From Candidatus Peregrinibacteria bacterium (lineage in GTDB: Bacteria > Patescibacteriota > Gracilibacteria > UBA1369 > PNNO01): a stretch of 8,077 nt of DNA. The notes beneath the pieces are model-generated. The model worked only from the letters and a program-made list of their open reading frames with translations. It had not been told where the DNA came from and did no database searches. The stretch covers positions 1 through 8,077 of the forward strand of contig JAUVDZ010000050.1 of the NCBI GenBank assembly GCA_030595015.1, in the 5' to 3' direction. The translations under genes and the position numbers were made by a program. Of the stretch, positions 1 to 6,460 are shown piece after piece (the stretch's first letter is position 1; each line of letters opens with the position of its first letter).

Positions 1-638
1 AACATCTTGAATCACTAACAGATGAAGAAAAGGCATTATTGCTAAGTGAAATTGAAACTTCACAAGGTAAGCGAAATAAAGATATGATTTTGTCTTTTGA
101 TATTTTAGAGGCAATGAGTGCAAAATCAAGGGTTTATAGGGAAAAGTTGACACTTAAAAAGCTGGTTGGCTTTGCAACATCAAATATTGGTATTAACTTT
201 CCTCATTATTTAATTCATGCTTTTGTAAGATATGCCAACAAGGGTGTGTTTAATAACCTTGTTTCACATGGGAGTATTCCAAATGGTGTAAAGAATGAGT
301 TCGAACTTCCTGTGTCATATAAATTAGATGCCGCTATTGAATATATGGAAAGCTTAGATGAAAAAGAGTTTACGGAAAGATTTGGAATTGACTATAAATC
401 GAGCTTAAGAGGACTTTCAGCAGGAAAAGGATATGGTGTTGCAATAAGCAGAGAGTGCGTTCGTGCAGAAATGTTTGGGATGTATATGAGAACATTTAAA
501 ATAAATGCAGAAACAACAGAAAAAGAACATGGTAAAAAATGCGATGATTATGTTAAAGAATTTGAAGAATGGGCAAAAGACAACGGAAAACAACCAGTTG
601 ATGATTATTATGGTGCCAATGGTTATTCAGATAAATAG
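1..638 (+). CDS. Unrecognised protein, 3' part (5' end outside window)
   Basis: The reading frame is open to the left edge (it reads HLESLTDEEKALLLSEIE from base 3) and ends at TAG 636-638, so the gene is truncated and its start cannot be set. The TTG at 39 is only one in-frame candidate and the first in-frame ATG is at 84. About 212 residues are visible. I do not recognise the family. The visible part appears soluble, with no clear membrane helix or signal peptide. It has a central segment rich in Phe, Tyr and His (FPHYLIHAFVRYANKG), a glycine-containing stretch (LSAGKGYGVAISRE), and a charged C-terminal tail ending in DDYYGANGYSDK. Arginine is written with AGA or AGG in seven of nine cases, unlike the U32 gene (three of 21), which hints at a different origin. 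The last 16 bases overlap the 3' end of the convergent nadB. It is a real coding frame judged by length and residue composition, but its function is unknown. Confidence 0.75.
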   Translation, partial: HLESLTDEEKALLLSEIETSQGKRNKDMILSFDILEAMSAKSRVYREKLTLKKLVGFATSNIGINFPHYLIHAFVRYANKGVFNNLVSHGSIPNGVKNEFELPVSYKLDAAIEYMESLDEKEFTERFGIDYKSSLRGLSAGKGYGVAISRECVRAEMFGMYMRTFKINAETTEKEHGKKCDDYVKEFEEWAKDNGKQPVDDYYGANGYSDK

Positions 639-2047
639 TGGCAACCTAATGATTGTTTTCTTTTGATGGCAGATTTTATAATTTGAATTGAAATATTGAG
701 CAAATTTCGCGCTTCCAGCGATGAGATATTTTTTTGAACATGACTAAATTTATTATTCAGGGCTTGGAGTTGCCGTAAGCCATTTTTTAGACCTTGTGTG
801 GTGCGAGAAATACCCGCATGTTTCCACATAATTTTCTTGATTTTGGATTTTAAATTGCTAGGCTGATTTTTGAATGAAATTTTAGAAAAATTGGGGTATT
901 TGGGAGATTTTTTCTTCTTAATTTCATGTGCAATCCGATGACTGAACACAATTGCTTCGAGTAATGAGTTACTCGCTAGTCTGTTTGCTCCATGAACCCC
1001 AGTGCACGCAACTTCGCCAAAGGCATAAAGATTTTTAATCGAAGTTTCACCCTTGAGATTTACTTTTACGCCGCCGCAAACATAGTGAGCAGCAGGGGAT
1101 ACTGGTATTTTTTGTTTAGTAAGGTCGAATCCGTGTTTTTTAAGTTCTTTGTAAACGTGCGCGAATCTTTTTCGTAAATATTTTGAATCTTTGTGAGAGA
1201 TATCTAAATAAATCTGCTCTTTTTGATTGTAAATTGCACGAGCCACAATATCGCGCGACTTCAGCTCATCAATAAATCGTTCACCTTTTTCATTTACAAG
1301 CTTTGCTCCTTCTCCACGTAAGGCTTCAGTTAGTAAAAAGCGTTTTTTTCTAGGAATATCCAGGGCAGTCGGATGGAATTGAATAAATTCGAGATCCTGA
1401 GTTTTTGCGCCTGCTCTGATTGCCATTGCTAAGCCATCGCCAGTTGATATTCGTGGGTTGGTTGTATGTTTGTAGGCTTGTCCGAGTCCACCAGTTGCAA
1501 GAATTACAGCTGAAGAAAATAGTTGAAGTGTGCGATTGTTTTTTAGAACTTCAATTCCATAGCATCGATCGTTACGAACCAAAAGGTCAATTGCAAAAGT
1601 ATCTTCCCAGACTTCAATTTGAGGATCTTTTTTAACTGCATTAATAAGCGCTTTTTCAATTGAATGGCCTGTGCGATCTCCAACAAATGCAACACGCCTG
1701 GTTGAATGGCCGCCTTCTTTAGTTAATTCAAGTTCTGATTTGTTTTTTTCAAAAGGAACTCCTAGATCTAAAAGTTTTTGAATTTCTTTTGGACCGTTTT
1801 TAACCATGTACTCGACTGCTCGCTTATTATTGTGAAAAGCTCCGGCTTTCATAGTGTCGTTTATATGTTTTTCATAATTGTCGATTTTGCCTAAAACTGC
1901 AGCAATTCCACCTTGAGCATAATTGGTTGCAGCTTCAATGATTTTCTTTTTTGTAACAATTAAAACTTTCCCTTTTTTGGAAGCGTTAAGCGCAAAGTTG
2001 AGTCCTGAGATTCCGGATCCGATAACAATAAAGTCGAACTGTTTCAT
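623..2047 (-). CDS. nadB: L-aspartate oxidase NadB
   Basis: FAD-dependent L-aspartate oxidase (EC 1.4.3.16) turns aspartate into iminoaspartate, which quinolinate synthase NadA then uses in de novo NAD synthesis; it acts in the cytoplasm. In the 474 residues I see the N-terminal dinucleotide-binding motif (IGSGISGLNFAL, residues 9-20), NYAQGGIAAV (42-51), EGGHSTRR (111-118), ATGGLGQ (184-190) and GDGLAMA (203-209). Expected active-site residues, placed by motif against E. coli NadB, are present: His225 (FHPT), Thr240-Glu241, Arg265 (SRDIVAR), His321 (AAHY) and Arg356 (GANRLASNSLLE). The EGGH Glu111 and Arg265 favour NadB over succinate dehydrogenase or fumarate reductase flavoproteins. The C-terminal helical region is short, so the protein is somewhat smaller than the usual 510-540 residues. 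ATG at 2045-2047 starts directly before the FAD motif and has no Shine-Dalgarno. No nadA or nadC lies nearby, and the 3' end overlaps the convergent gene by 16 bases. Confidence 0.96.
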   Translation of the reverse strand: MKQFDFIVIGSGISGLNFALNASKKGKVLIVTKKKIIEAATNYAQGGIAAVLGKIDNYEKHINDTMKAGAFHNNKRAVEYMVKNGPKEIQKLLDLGVPFEKNKSELELTKEGGHSTRRVAFVGDRTGHSIEKALINAVKKDPQIEVWEDTFAIDLLVRNDRCYGIEVLKNNRTLQLFSSAVILATGGLGQAYKHTTNPRISTGDGLAMAIRAGAKTQDLEFIQFHPTALDIPRKKRFLLTEALRGEGAKLVNEKGERFIDELKSRDIVARAIYNQKEQIYLDISHKDSKYLRKRFAHVYKELKKHGFDLTKQKIPVSPAAHYVCGGVKVNLKGETSIKNLYAFGEVACTGVHGANRLASNSLLEAIVFSHRIAHEIKKKKSPKYPNFSKISFKNQPSNLKSKIKKIMWKHAGISRTTQGLKNGLRQLQALNNKFSHVQKNISSLEARNLLNISIQIIKSAIKRKQSLGCHYLSE

Positions 2048-2055
2048 GTTGCAAT

Positions 2056-2075
2056 CTTATCATACTTTTGATAAG
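2056..2075. promoter_or_regulatory. Perfect 7+7 palindrome upstream of nadB, candidate operator
   Basis: CTTATCA at 2056-2062 is matched exactly by TGATAAG at 2069-2075, with six bases between. It lies nine bases from the nadB start codon. On the minus strand it contains TATGAT (2059-2064), one mismatch from a -10 consensus, so a protein bound here could block nadB transcription. No good -35 is seen 15-18 bases upstream. A -10 here would give a leader of only about five bases. The stem is AT-rich and no T-run follows it, so a terminator is unlikely. The regulator is unknown. Confidence 0.4.
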
Positions 2076-2080
2076 TTTGG

Positions 2081-2160
2081 AGCCTTGCCAGAGACGAACA
2101 GTCTCCTGCGAACGAAGACATATCGCGAGCAAAACGTGAGATCGTTTACGATCGAACACA
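2081..2160. other. GC-rich intergenic island with two small hairpins between nadB and the U32 gene
   Basis: This 80-base stretch has 40 G or C bases (50%), while the 40 bases on either side have 12 and 11 (about 30%). It contains GAGAC-GAACA-GTCTC (2091-2105) and GATCGT-TT-ACGATC (2140-2153), plus CGAACA twice. I do not find a tRNA or a recognised structured RNA. It lies upstream of both divergent genes, so it may hold promoter or operator elements or a small RNA. Confidence 0.3.
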
Positions 2161-2179
2161 TTATCTAACCTACACTTAG

Positions 2180-3373
2180 ATGTTACAACCTGAATTAATA
2201 GTGCCCGGAGGATCTCCGGAAAAAATGGATTTCGCTTTCAAATACGGTGCAGACACGGTCTATATGGGTCTAACCGGTTTTAGCATGCGAAGCCGTTCGA
2301 ATGATTTCGATAAAGAAAAACTTAAGGAATCTATTGATAAAGCGCATGCTTTAGGCAAAAAAATATATGTGACTTGTAATATTTATCCTCATAATTCTAA
2401 ACTTGAGGCTTTTCGTGAGCATATTAAATATCTTCGTGAAATTAAACCTGATGCTTTAATTGTTGCTAATCCAGGTGTGTTTTCGATTATTAAAGAGGAG
2501 TGGCCTGATGCCCGAATCCATATTTCTGTTCAGGCAAATGCTATAAATTATGGAGATGTTAAATTTTGGTATGAACAAGGTGCAAAACGAGTGGTTTTGC
2601 CAAGAGAACTTAATTTGAATGAGATCCGTGAAATTCACGAGAAGGTTCCAGAGATGGAACTTGAAGCTTTTGTTCATGGAGCGATTTGCGTGGCTTATTC
2701 CGGCCGTTGTTTGATGTCTCAATATATGACTCATCGAGACGCGAACCAGGGGATTTGTGCTCAAAGTTGTCGTTGGAAATATAAAACTTATTTAGAAGAA
2801 GAAGAGCGACCAGGTGAATATATGCCGATTGAGGAAGATGAACATGGGACTTATATTATGAACGCTCGCGATATTTGCGCATTGCCTTATTTAAAAGAGC
2901 TTGCTGATGCAGGTGTTGTTGGGTTTAAAGTTGAAGGACGATCTAAGTCGATCTATTATCTTTCAACTGTAACAAATGTTTATAGAACGGCGATTGATAA
3001 TATGATGGATGGTCGTGAGTATGATCCTGAACTTTTAACTGAGTTATTGAAGACAGCTAACCGTGGTTATTCTCCGGGGTTTTTGGTTGGAACTTTTACT
3101 GAGGATGATATTCATTTTGCAAAGAATGAACCTAAGCAAACTTATAAATTTATCGGAGTAGTTCGAGAGCATGGTTTGGTTGAAGTTCGTAATAAGGTTG
3201 AGAAAGGCGCAGAAGTTGAAGTTTTTTCGCCTTCAGGAGTTTTTGATGCAAAGATAGAGTCAATGTTTGATAAAGAAGAAGAAATTAAAGCAGCTCATGG
3301 TGGAGCAGGGGAGCGATTGTTCAAATTTGATAAAGAGGTGCCGGAAGGTGCTTTTATAAGGCAGAAATGTTAG
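2180..3373 (+). CDS. trhP: U32 family protein, TrhP/YegQ-like tRNA hydroxylation protein
   Basis: Annotated by habit as a U32 peptidase, but the best-characterised relatives (E. coli YegQ/TrhP, B. subtilis YrrN/YrrO) act in prephenate-dependent hydroxylation of wobble uridine to ho5U in tRNA. The 397-residue protein begins with the family's ELIVPGGSPEKMDFAFKYGA (residues 5-24) and has an alpha/beta barrel-like region. The signature block is EAFVHGAICVAYSGRCLMSQ at 162-181, then GICAQSCRW at 191-199. This gives Cys170, Cys177, Cys193 and Cys197, the four-cysteine set expected to hold an Fe-S cluster. GFKVEGR follows at 248-254, and a C-terminal small beta domain runs from about 320. YegQ is larger (about 450 residues). 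Alternatives in the same superfamily are RlhA (23S rRNA) and UbiU (quinone hydroxylation); the length and the CAQSCRW block favour TrhP. ATG 2180 begins the conserved N-terminus and has no Shine-Dalgarno. The 3' end overlaps the convergent small gene by four bases. The neighbouring operon makes precursors of chorismate, the parent of prephenate. Confidence 0.85.
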   Translation: MLQPELIVPGGSPEKMDFAFKYGADTVYMGLTGFSMRSRSNDFDKEKLKESIDKAHALGKKIYVTCNIYPHNSKLEAFREHIKYLREIKPDALIVANPGVFSIIKEEWPDARIHISVQANAINYGDVKFWYEQGAKRVVLPRELNLNEIREIHEKVPEMELEAFVHGAICVAYSGRCLMSQYMTHRDANQGICAQSCRWKYKTYLEEEERPGEYMPIEEDEHGTYIMNARDICALPYLKELADAGVVGFKVEGRSKSIYYLSTVTNVYRTAIDNMMDGREYDPELLTELLKTANRGYSPGFLVGTFTEDDIHFAKNEPKQTYKFIGVVREHGLVEVRNKVEKGAEVEVFSPSGVFDAKIESMFDKEEEIKAAHGGAGERLFKFDKEVPEGAFIRQKC

Positions 3374-3636
3374 TCCCAAAAAGTAACGCCATCCCAAACA
3401 TTTGAAAATCCTTCTTTTAATGCGTCTACATTTGTTTGTAGTACCTGGATGTTTGCATTGATGATTTCAAAAACCCACCAGCCAAGAAGTAAAAGTAAAA
3501 TGAATGGTAGTAATTGAAGAGTGATTTGAAGAATCCAACGCCAGGTTTGAGCCCGATGCTCTTTTCGTTGATATTTCACGAGTTCTTCCAGTAGCTTATT
3601 GGTTTTTTCGAGTTGTTGTTCTAATTTTTGAGTCAT
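3370..3636 (-). CDS. Small coiled-coil plus single membrane helix protein, last gene of aro operon
   Basis: An 88-residue protein of unknown function. Residues 1-25 form a likely coiled coil, with hydrophobic or small residues at heptad positions 5, 9, 12, 16 and 19 in a charged Gln/Glu/Lys-rich helix. A basic and aromatic stretch (HRAQTWRW, 27-34) leads into one strong membrane helix, about 34-59 (LQLLPFILLLLLGWWVFEII). An amphipathic tail ends in WDGVTFWD. The positive charge before the helix suggests the N-terminus is cytoplasmic. I recall similar short proteins from CPR genomes but know of no function. It lies 11 bases downstream of aroA-aroK, so it is probably cotranscribed. ATG 3634-3636 has no Shine-Dalgarno. 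Its stop overlaps the convergent U32 gene by four bases. The coding call rests on the clean heptad plus membrane-helix pattern and the tight spacing. A role in anchoring or assembling the aro enzymes would be speculation. Confidence 0.8.
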   Translation of the reverse strand: MTQKLEQQLEKTNKLLEELVKYQRKEHRAQTWRWILQITLQLLPFILLLLLGWWVFEIINANIQVLQTNVDALKEGFSNVWDGVTFWD

Positions 3637-3647
3637 ATTGAAATTGA

Positions 3648-5384
3648 TTATATTGAGTAAATAATTTGTTCAGCTTTTTCGTTCTTAGAAAGCTCTTTTT
3701 CTGCATAAAAAATTTGATCGGCAGTGTCCACGTATTTATCTTTTCTTTTATTCCAAATTTCTTTCAGTTCGTCTTTTAATGACTTGTGTTTTGTAAGTGC
3801 TGGACGTTCGTGACTTTTCTTTAACCTGGTTTCCAAAACATCCAAATCATACTTTAAAAATACAATTGTACCTGACTTCTTTAATACTTTAACATTTTCT
3901 TTATCTAAAATCACTCCACCTCCTGTTGCAATCACTGTATCTTTCTTTTTAGCAATGCTTCGCACAATATATTTTTCCTTTTTTCTAAAATAGAACCATG
4001 ATTTCTTTTTTACGATTTCGCTTATTTTCATTTTTGTTTGTTTCTCAATAGTATTGTCGGTATCAACGAATTTAAATCGAAGCTTTTTAGCAATGATTTT
4101 TCCAATAGTTGATTTTCCGCTTCCTCTCATTCCTGTTAGTACAATATTTGGGATTTTTCTTTTTTCAACTTTAAGTCCGGCACGTGAAAGATCCTCAAAA
4201 AATGTAGGATAAGTTTTTGAAGTACAATCAGGATCAAGAATTTGAACATTCGGAATTTTCGAAGCTAAAACTGCAAAGCACATAGCCATTCGATGATCAT
4301 CGTAAGTTTCAATCACAACATCACCGTGCAGTTTAGTTGGATCTCCATTAATCTCAATTCCATCATCTAATTCACGAGCATTGCATCCAACTTTATTAAG
4401 CTCAGTAACAAGCGCTTTAATTCGATCAGTCTCTTTTACTCTTAAGTTTGCAATATTAACAAGTCGGGTTTGGCCTTTATGAAATGCCGCCATAATCGCA
4501 ACAGTCATTGCTGCATCCGGCATATGGTTTAAATCAATCTCGCCGCCAACTTCAATATCCAAAAATCCTATATCAGCCTGAAGCGAATCTTTATTAATAT
4601 TTTGAATATCGAGTTTAACATCGTGCAATTGCTCAAGTGCAAAAAAGTACGAAGCCGAGCTAGCGTCTCCTTCAACTAAGTAATCGCAACCTTTATACTT
4701 TTGACCGGCCTTTATTTCAAAAGTTTTGAATTTTTGATTTTTAACGTTGATTCCAAAGTCTTTCATCACCTGAATCGTCATGTCGATATATGGCTTACTC
4801 ACGAGCTCATCAACAATCACAATCTCAACATCTTGCTCTGCAAAAGGCGCAATCATCATAATCGCAGAGATAAATTGACTTGAAACTTTTCCACTAATCT
4901 CAATACGGCCGCCTTTCACACCATTTCCCTGATTTTTGATTGGAGGACATCCGTTTTTATTTGTACTTTCAACTTTAACGCCTAAATCACGCAAACCTTT
5001 CAATAAATCTTTGATTGGACGTTGGCTCATTCGAGCATTTCCATAAATTTTAGACTTAAAACCGCTTACAGACATTGCCGCAGTTAAAAATCGCATACCT
5101 GTTCCGGCATTTCCTAAATTCAGACTTTTTCCTGGTTCTTTGAACTCGCCACCACATCCAACAATTCGCAAATCGTTGCCTTCACGGGAAATTTTAACGC
5201 CTAAATCGCGCAAAGCTTCTAAAGTAAATTTTGTGTCATCGCTAAAAAGGGGATTGCGCAGCGTTGTTTCGCCATGAGCAAGTGCAGCAAGAACCAAAGC
5301 CCGATTTGTGTAGCTTTTTGAACCCGGAATCGCAATAGTTGCGCCGGCTTTGAGTTTTGAAGGAGTTATGAGTGCTTTTTGCAT
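3648..5384 (-). CDS. aroA-aroK: Fused EPSP synthase (AroA) and shikimate kinase (AroK)
   Basis: A 578-residue bifunctional cytoplasmic enzyme covering two consecutive shikimate-pathway steps in reverse domain order. Residues 1 to about 407 are 3-phosphoshikimate 1-carboxyvinyltransferase (EC 2.5.1.19), with GSKSYTNRAL (21-30), LGNAGTGMRFLTA (90-102), RMSQRPIKDLL (118-128), SSQF (168-171), EGDASSASYF (238-247), MPDAAMT (288-294), KETDRIKAL (317-325), TYDDHRMAM (360-368) and SKTYPTFF (389-396). Residues about 411-578 are shikimate kinase (EC 2.7.1.71), with Walker A GMRGSGKST (418-426), DTD (441-443), FR..E (466-470), GGG (488-490), RPAL (527-530) and a C-terminal RKDKY...AD. Both catalytic sets look intact. 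The join near base 4154 has almost no linker. In the EPSP synthase loop, Gly and Phe replace the Ala and Pro of E. coli NAGTAMRP. The start overlaps the end of aroB by 19 bases, so translation is probably coupled. There is no Shine-Dalgarno at ATG 5382-5384. Confidence 0.96.
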   Translation of the reverse strand: MQKALITPSKLKAGATIAIPGSKSYTNRALVLAALAHGETTLRNPLFSDDTKFTLEALRDLGVKISREGNDLRIVGCGGEFKEPGKSLNLGNAGTGMRFLTAAMSVSGFKSKIYGNARMSQRPIKDLLKGLRDLGVKVESTNKNGCPPIKNQGNGVKGGRIEISGKVSSQFISAIMMIAPFAEQDVEIVIVDELVSKPYIDMTIQVMKDFGINVKNQKFKTFEIKAGQKYKGCDYLVEGDASSASYFFALEQLHDVKLDIQNINKDSLQADIGFLDIEVGGEIDLNHMPDAAMTVAIMAAFHKGQTRLVNIANLRVKETDRIKALVTELNKVGCNARELDDGIEINGDPTKLHGDVVIETYDDHRMAMCFAVLASKIPNVQILDPDCTSKTYPTFFEDLSRAGLKVEKRKIPNIVLTGMRGSGKSTIGKIIAKKLRFKFVDTDNTIEKQTKMKISEIVKKKSWFYFRKKEKYIVRSIAKKKDTVIATGGGVILDKENVKVLKKSGTIVFLKYDLDVLETRLKKSHERPALTKHKSLKDELKEIWNKRKDKYVDTADQIFYAEKELSKNEKAEQIIYSI

Positions 5385-6457
5385 GCTTTTATGATGTCGC
5401 GGTTTGTAATTTTTTCTGTTAGGAGTACTCTTCCGATTTTATATGGCACAATATATAGAATTTTTCCGTCTTTCATCTTTTTATCCAGTTTTGTTGCTTC
5501 TAATAGCTTGCTCGCGGACTTAAGTTTTTCGTATTTAGTTGGGAGTCCATACATTTTAATAATTGAAGTGATTTTTTCAGCTTTTTTTGGTTTAAGCCAT
5601 TTTTTATTAACAGCGATTGTGTTTATCATGCACATTCCTATTGCAACGGCTTCGCCATGCTGGATTTTGTAACGTGATATTTTTTCGATAGCGTGTCCGA
5701 AAGTATGGCCGTAGTTAAGGATTTTTCGCACTTCTGATTCTTTCTCATCGATCTCTACTATTCTGGCTTTGATTTTTATACACATTGAAACCAGTCGTTC
5801 TAAAACTTTCACATTCAGATCCATTATCTTATCTTTGTTTCGACGTAATAGCCCAAGAACCTTTTTATCAGCTATAACTCCGTATTTAATTGCTTCTCCA
5901 ACTCCATTTAACATTTGTTTTTTAGGAAGTGTCTTTAAAAAATTAACGTTTATGTATACTTTTTCTGGTTGAGTGAATGTTCCGATTAGATTTTTTCCAT
6001 AACTGGTATCAACGCCGGTTTTTCCTCCAACAGAAGAATCGACCATTGATAAAAGTGTTGTTGGAATTTGGATGTATGGAATTCCCCGCATGTAGATTGA
6101 AGAAACGAAACCTGCAACATCGCCGGTTACGCCTCCACCTAAAGCAATAATAGCGTCATCTCTAAAGAATTCGTTTTTTGACATTGCTTCGATTAATCTT
6201 TCAACTGTTTTTAATGTTTTGTTTCTTTCGCCTTCCTGAAAAGAGAAAACTTCAATTTTCACACCAGCTTTCCTGAGTTTTTCAGCTAATTCATTCCCAT
6301 ATAGTCTTCGAACCTTTGAATCACAAATAAGAGCATACTTATTTCCCCATTTATTTTTTTTTAAATCCACGATTAACCTCTTAAGATAATCAGTTTTTAA
6401 AAAGATTTCATAAGATTGATCAACACTTTTTTTTAAGGAAACCTGAATTTTGCTCAT
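5366..6457 (-). CDS. aroB: 3-dehydroquinate synthase AroB
   Basis: Converts DAHP to 3-dehydroquinate using NAD and a divalent metal (EC 4.2.3.4), the second shikimate-pathway step; cytoplasmic. At 363 residues it is of normal family length. The NAD-binding and active-site core is clear: EGERNKTL (75-82), GGGVTGDVAGF (107-117), IPTTLLSMVDSSVGGKTGVD (131-150), GKNLIGTF (154-161), GVGEAIKYG (185-193), NYGHTFGHA (248-256) and HGEAVAIGM (267-275). Metal ligands by analogy with the Aspergillus nidulans domain are Glu188, His251 and His267; the His-to-His spacing of 16 matches. ATG 6455-6457 comes three bases after the aroF stop and has no Shine-Dalgarno. The 3' end overlaps aroA-aroK by 19 bases. 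Two long A tracts (eight and nine A on the coding strand) lie within the first 36 codons. The tight spacing on both sides supports one mRNA with aroF and aroA-aroK. Confidence 0.97.
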   Translation of the reverse strand: MSKIQVSLKKSVDQSYEIFLKTDYLKRLIVDLKKNKWGNKYALICDSKVRRLYGNELAEKLRKAGVKIEVFSFQEGERNKTLKTVERLIEAMSKNEFFRDDAIIALGGGVTGDVAGFVSSIYMRGIPYIQIPTTLLSMVDSSVGGKTGVDTSYGKNLIGTFTQPEKVYINVNFLKTLPKKQMLNGVGEAIKYGVIADKKVLGLLRRNKDKIMDLNVKVLERLVSMCIKIKARIVEIDEKESEVRKILNYGHTFGHAIEKISRYKIQHGEAVAIGMCMINTIAVNKKWLKPKKAEKITSIIKMYGLPTKYEKLKSASKLLEATKLDKKMKDGKILYIVPYKIGRVLLTEKITNRDIIKACKKHS

Positions 6458-6460
6458 AAA

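Noticed and set aside
636..664. Rho-independent terminator after the left gene
   Set aside because: The stem around TAGTGGCAACCTA is too short and bulged, and the T-rich stretch is interrupted; it also lies inside nadB.
2081..2160. tRNA gene in the nadB-U32 intergenic region
   Set aside because: GTTCG occurs on the minus strand, but no acceptor stem, D-arm or complete T-arm can be assembled around it.
2056..2170. Several TTATC-type sequences, as DnaA boxes of an origin
   Set aside because: Each differs from TTATCCACA at two or more positions, and neither dnaA nor dnaN is nearby.
2456..2764. 102-codon minus-strand frame inside the U32 gene
   Set aside because: It is antisense to the conserved cysteine region and shows no independent coding evidence.
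5379..5972. Plus-strand frames inside aroB (97 and 67 codons), as real genes
   Set aside because: They are antisense shadows of a strongly conserved enzyme, without promoter or recognisable protein features.
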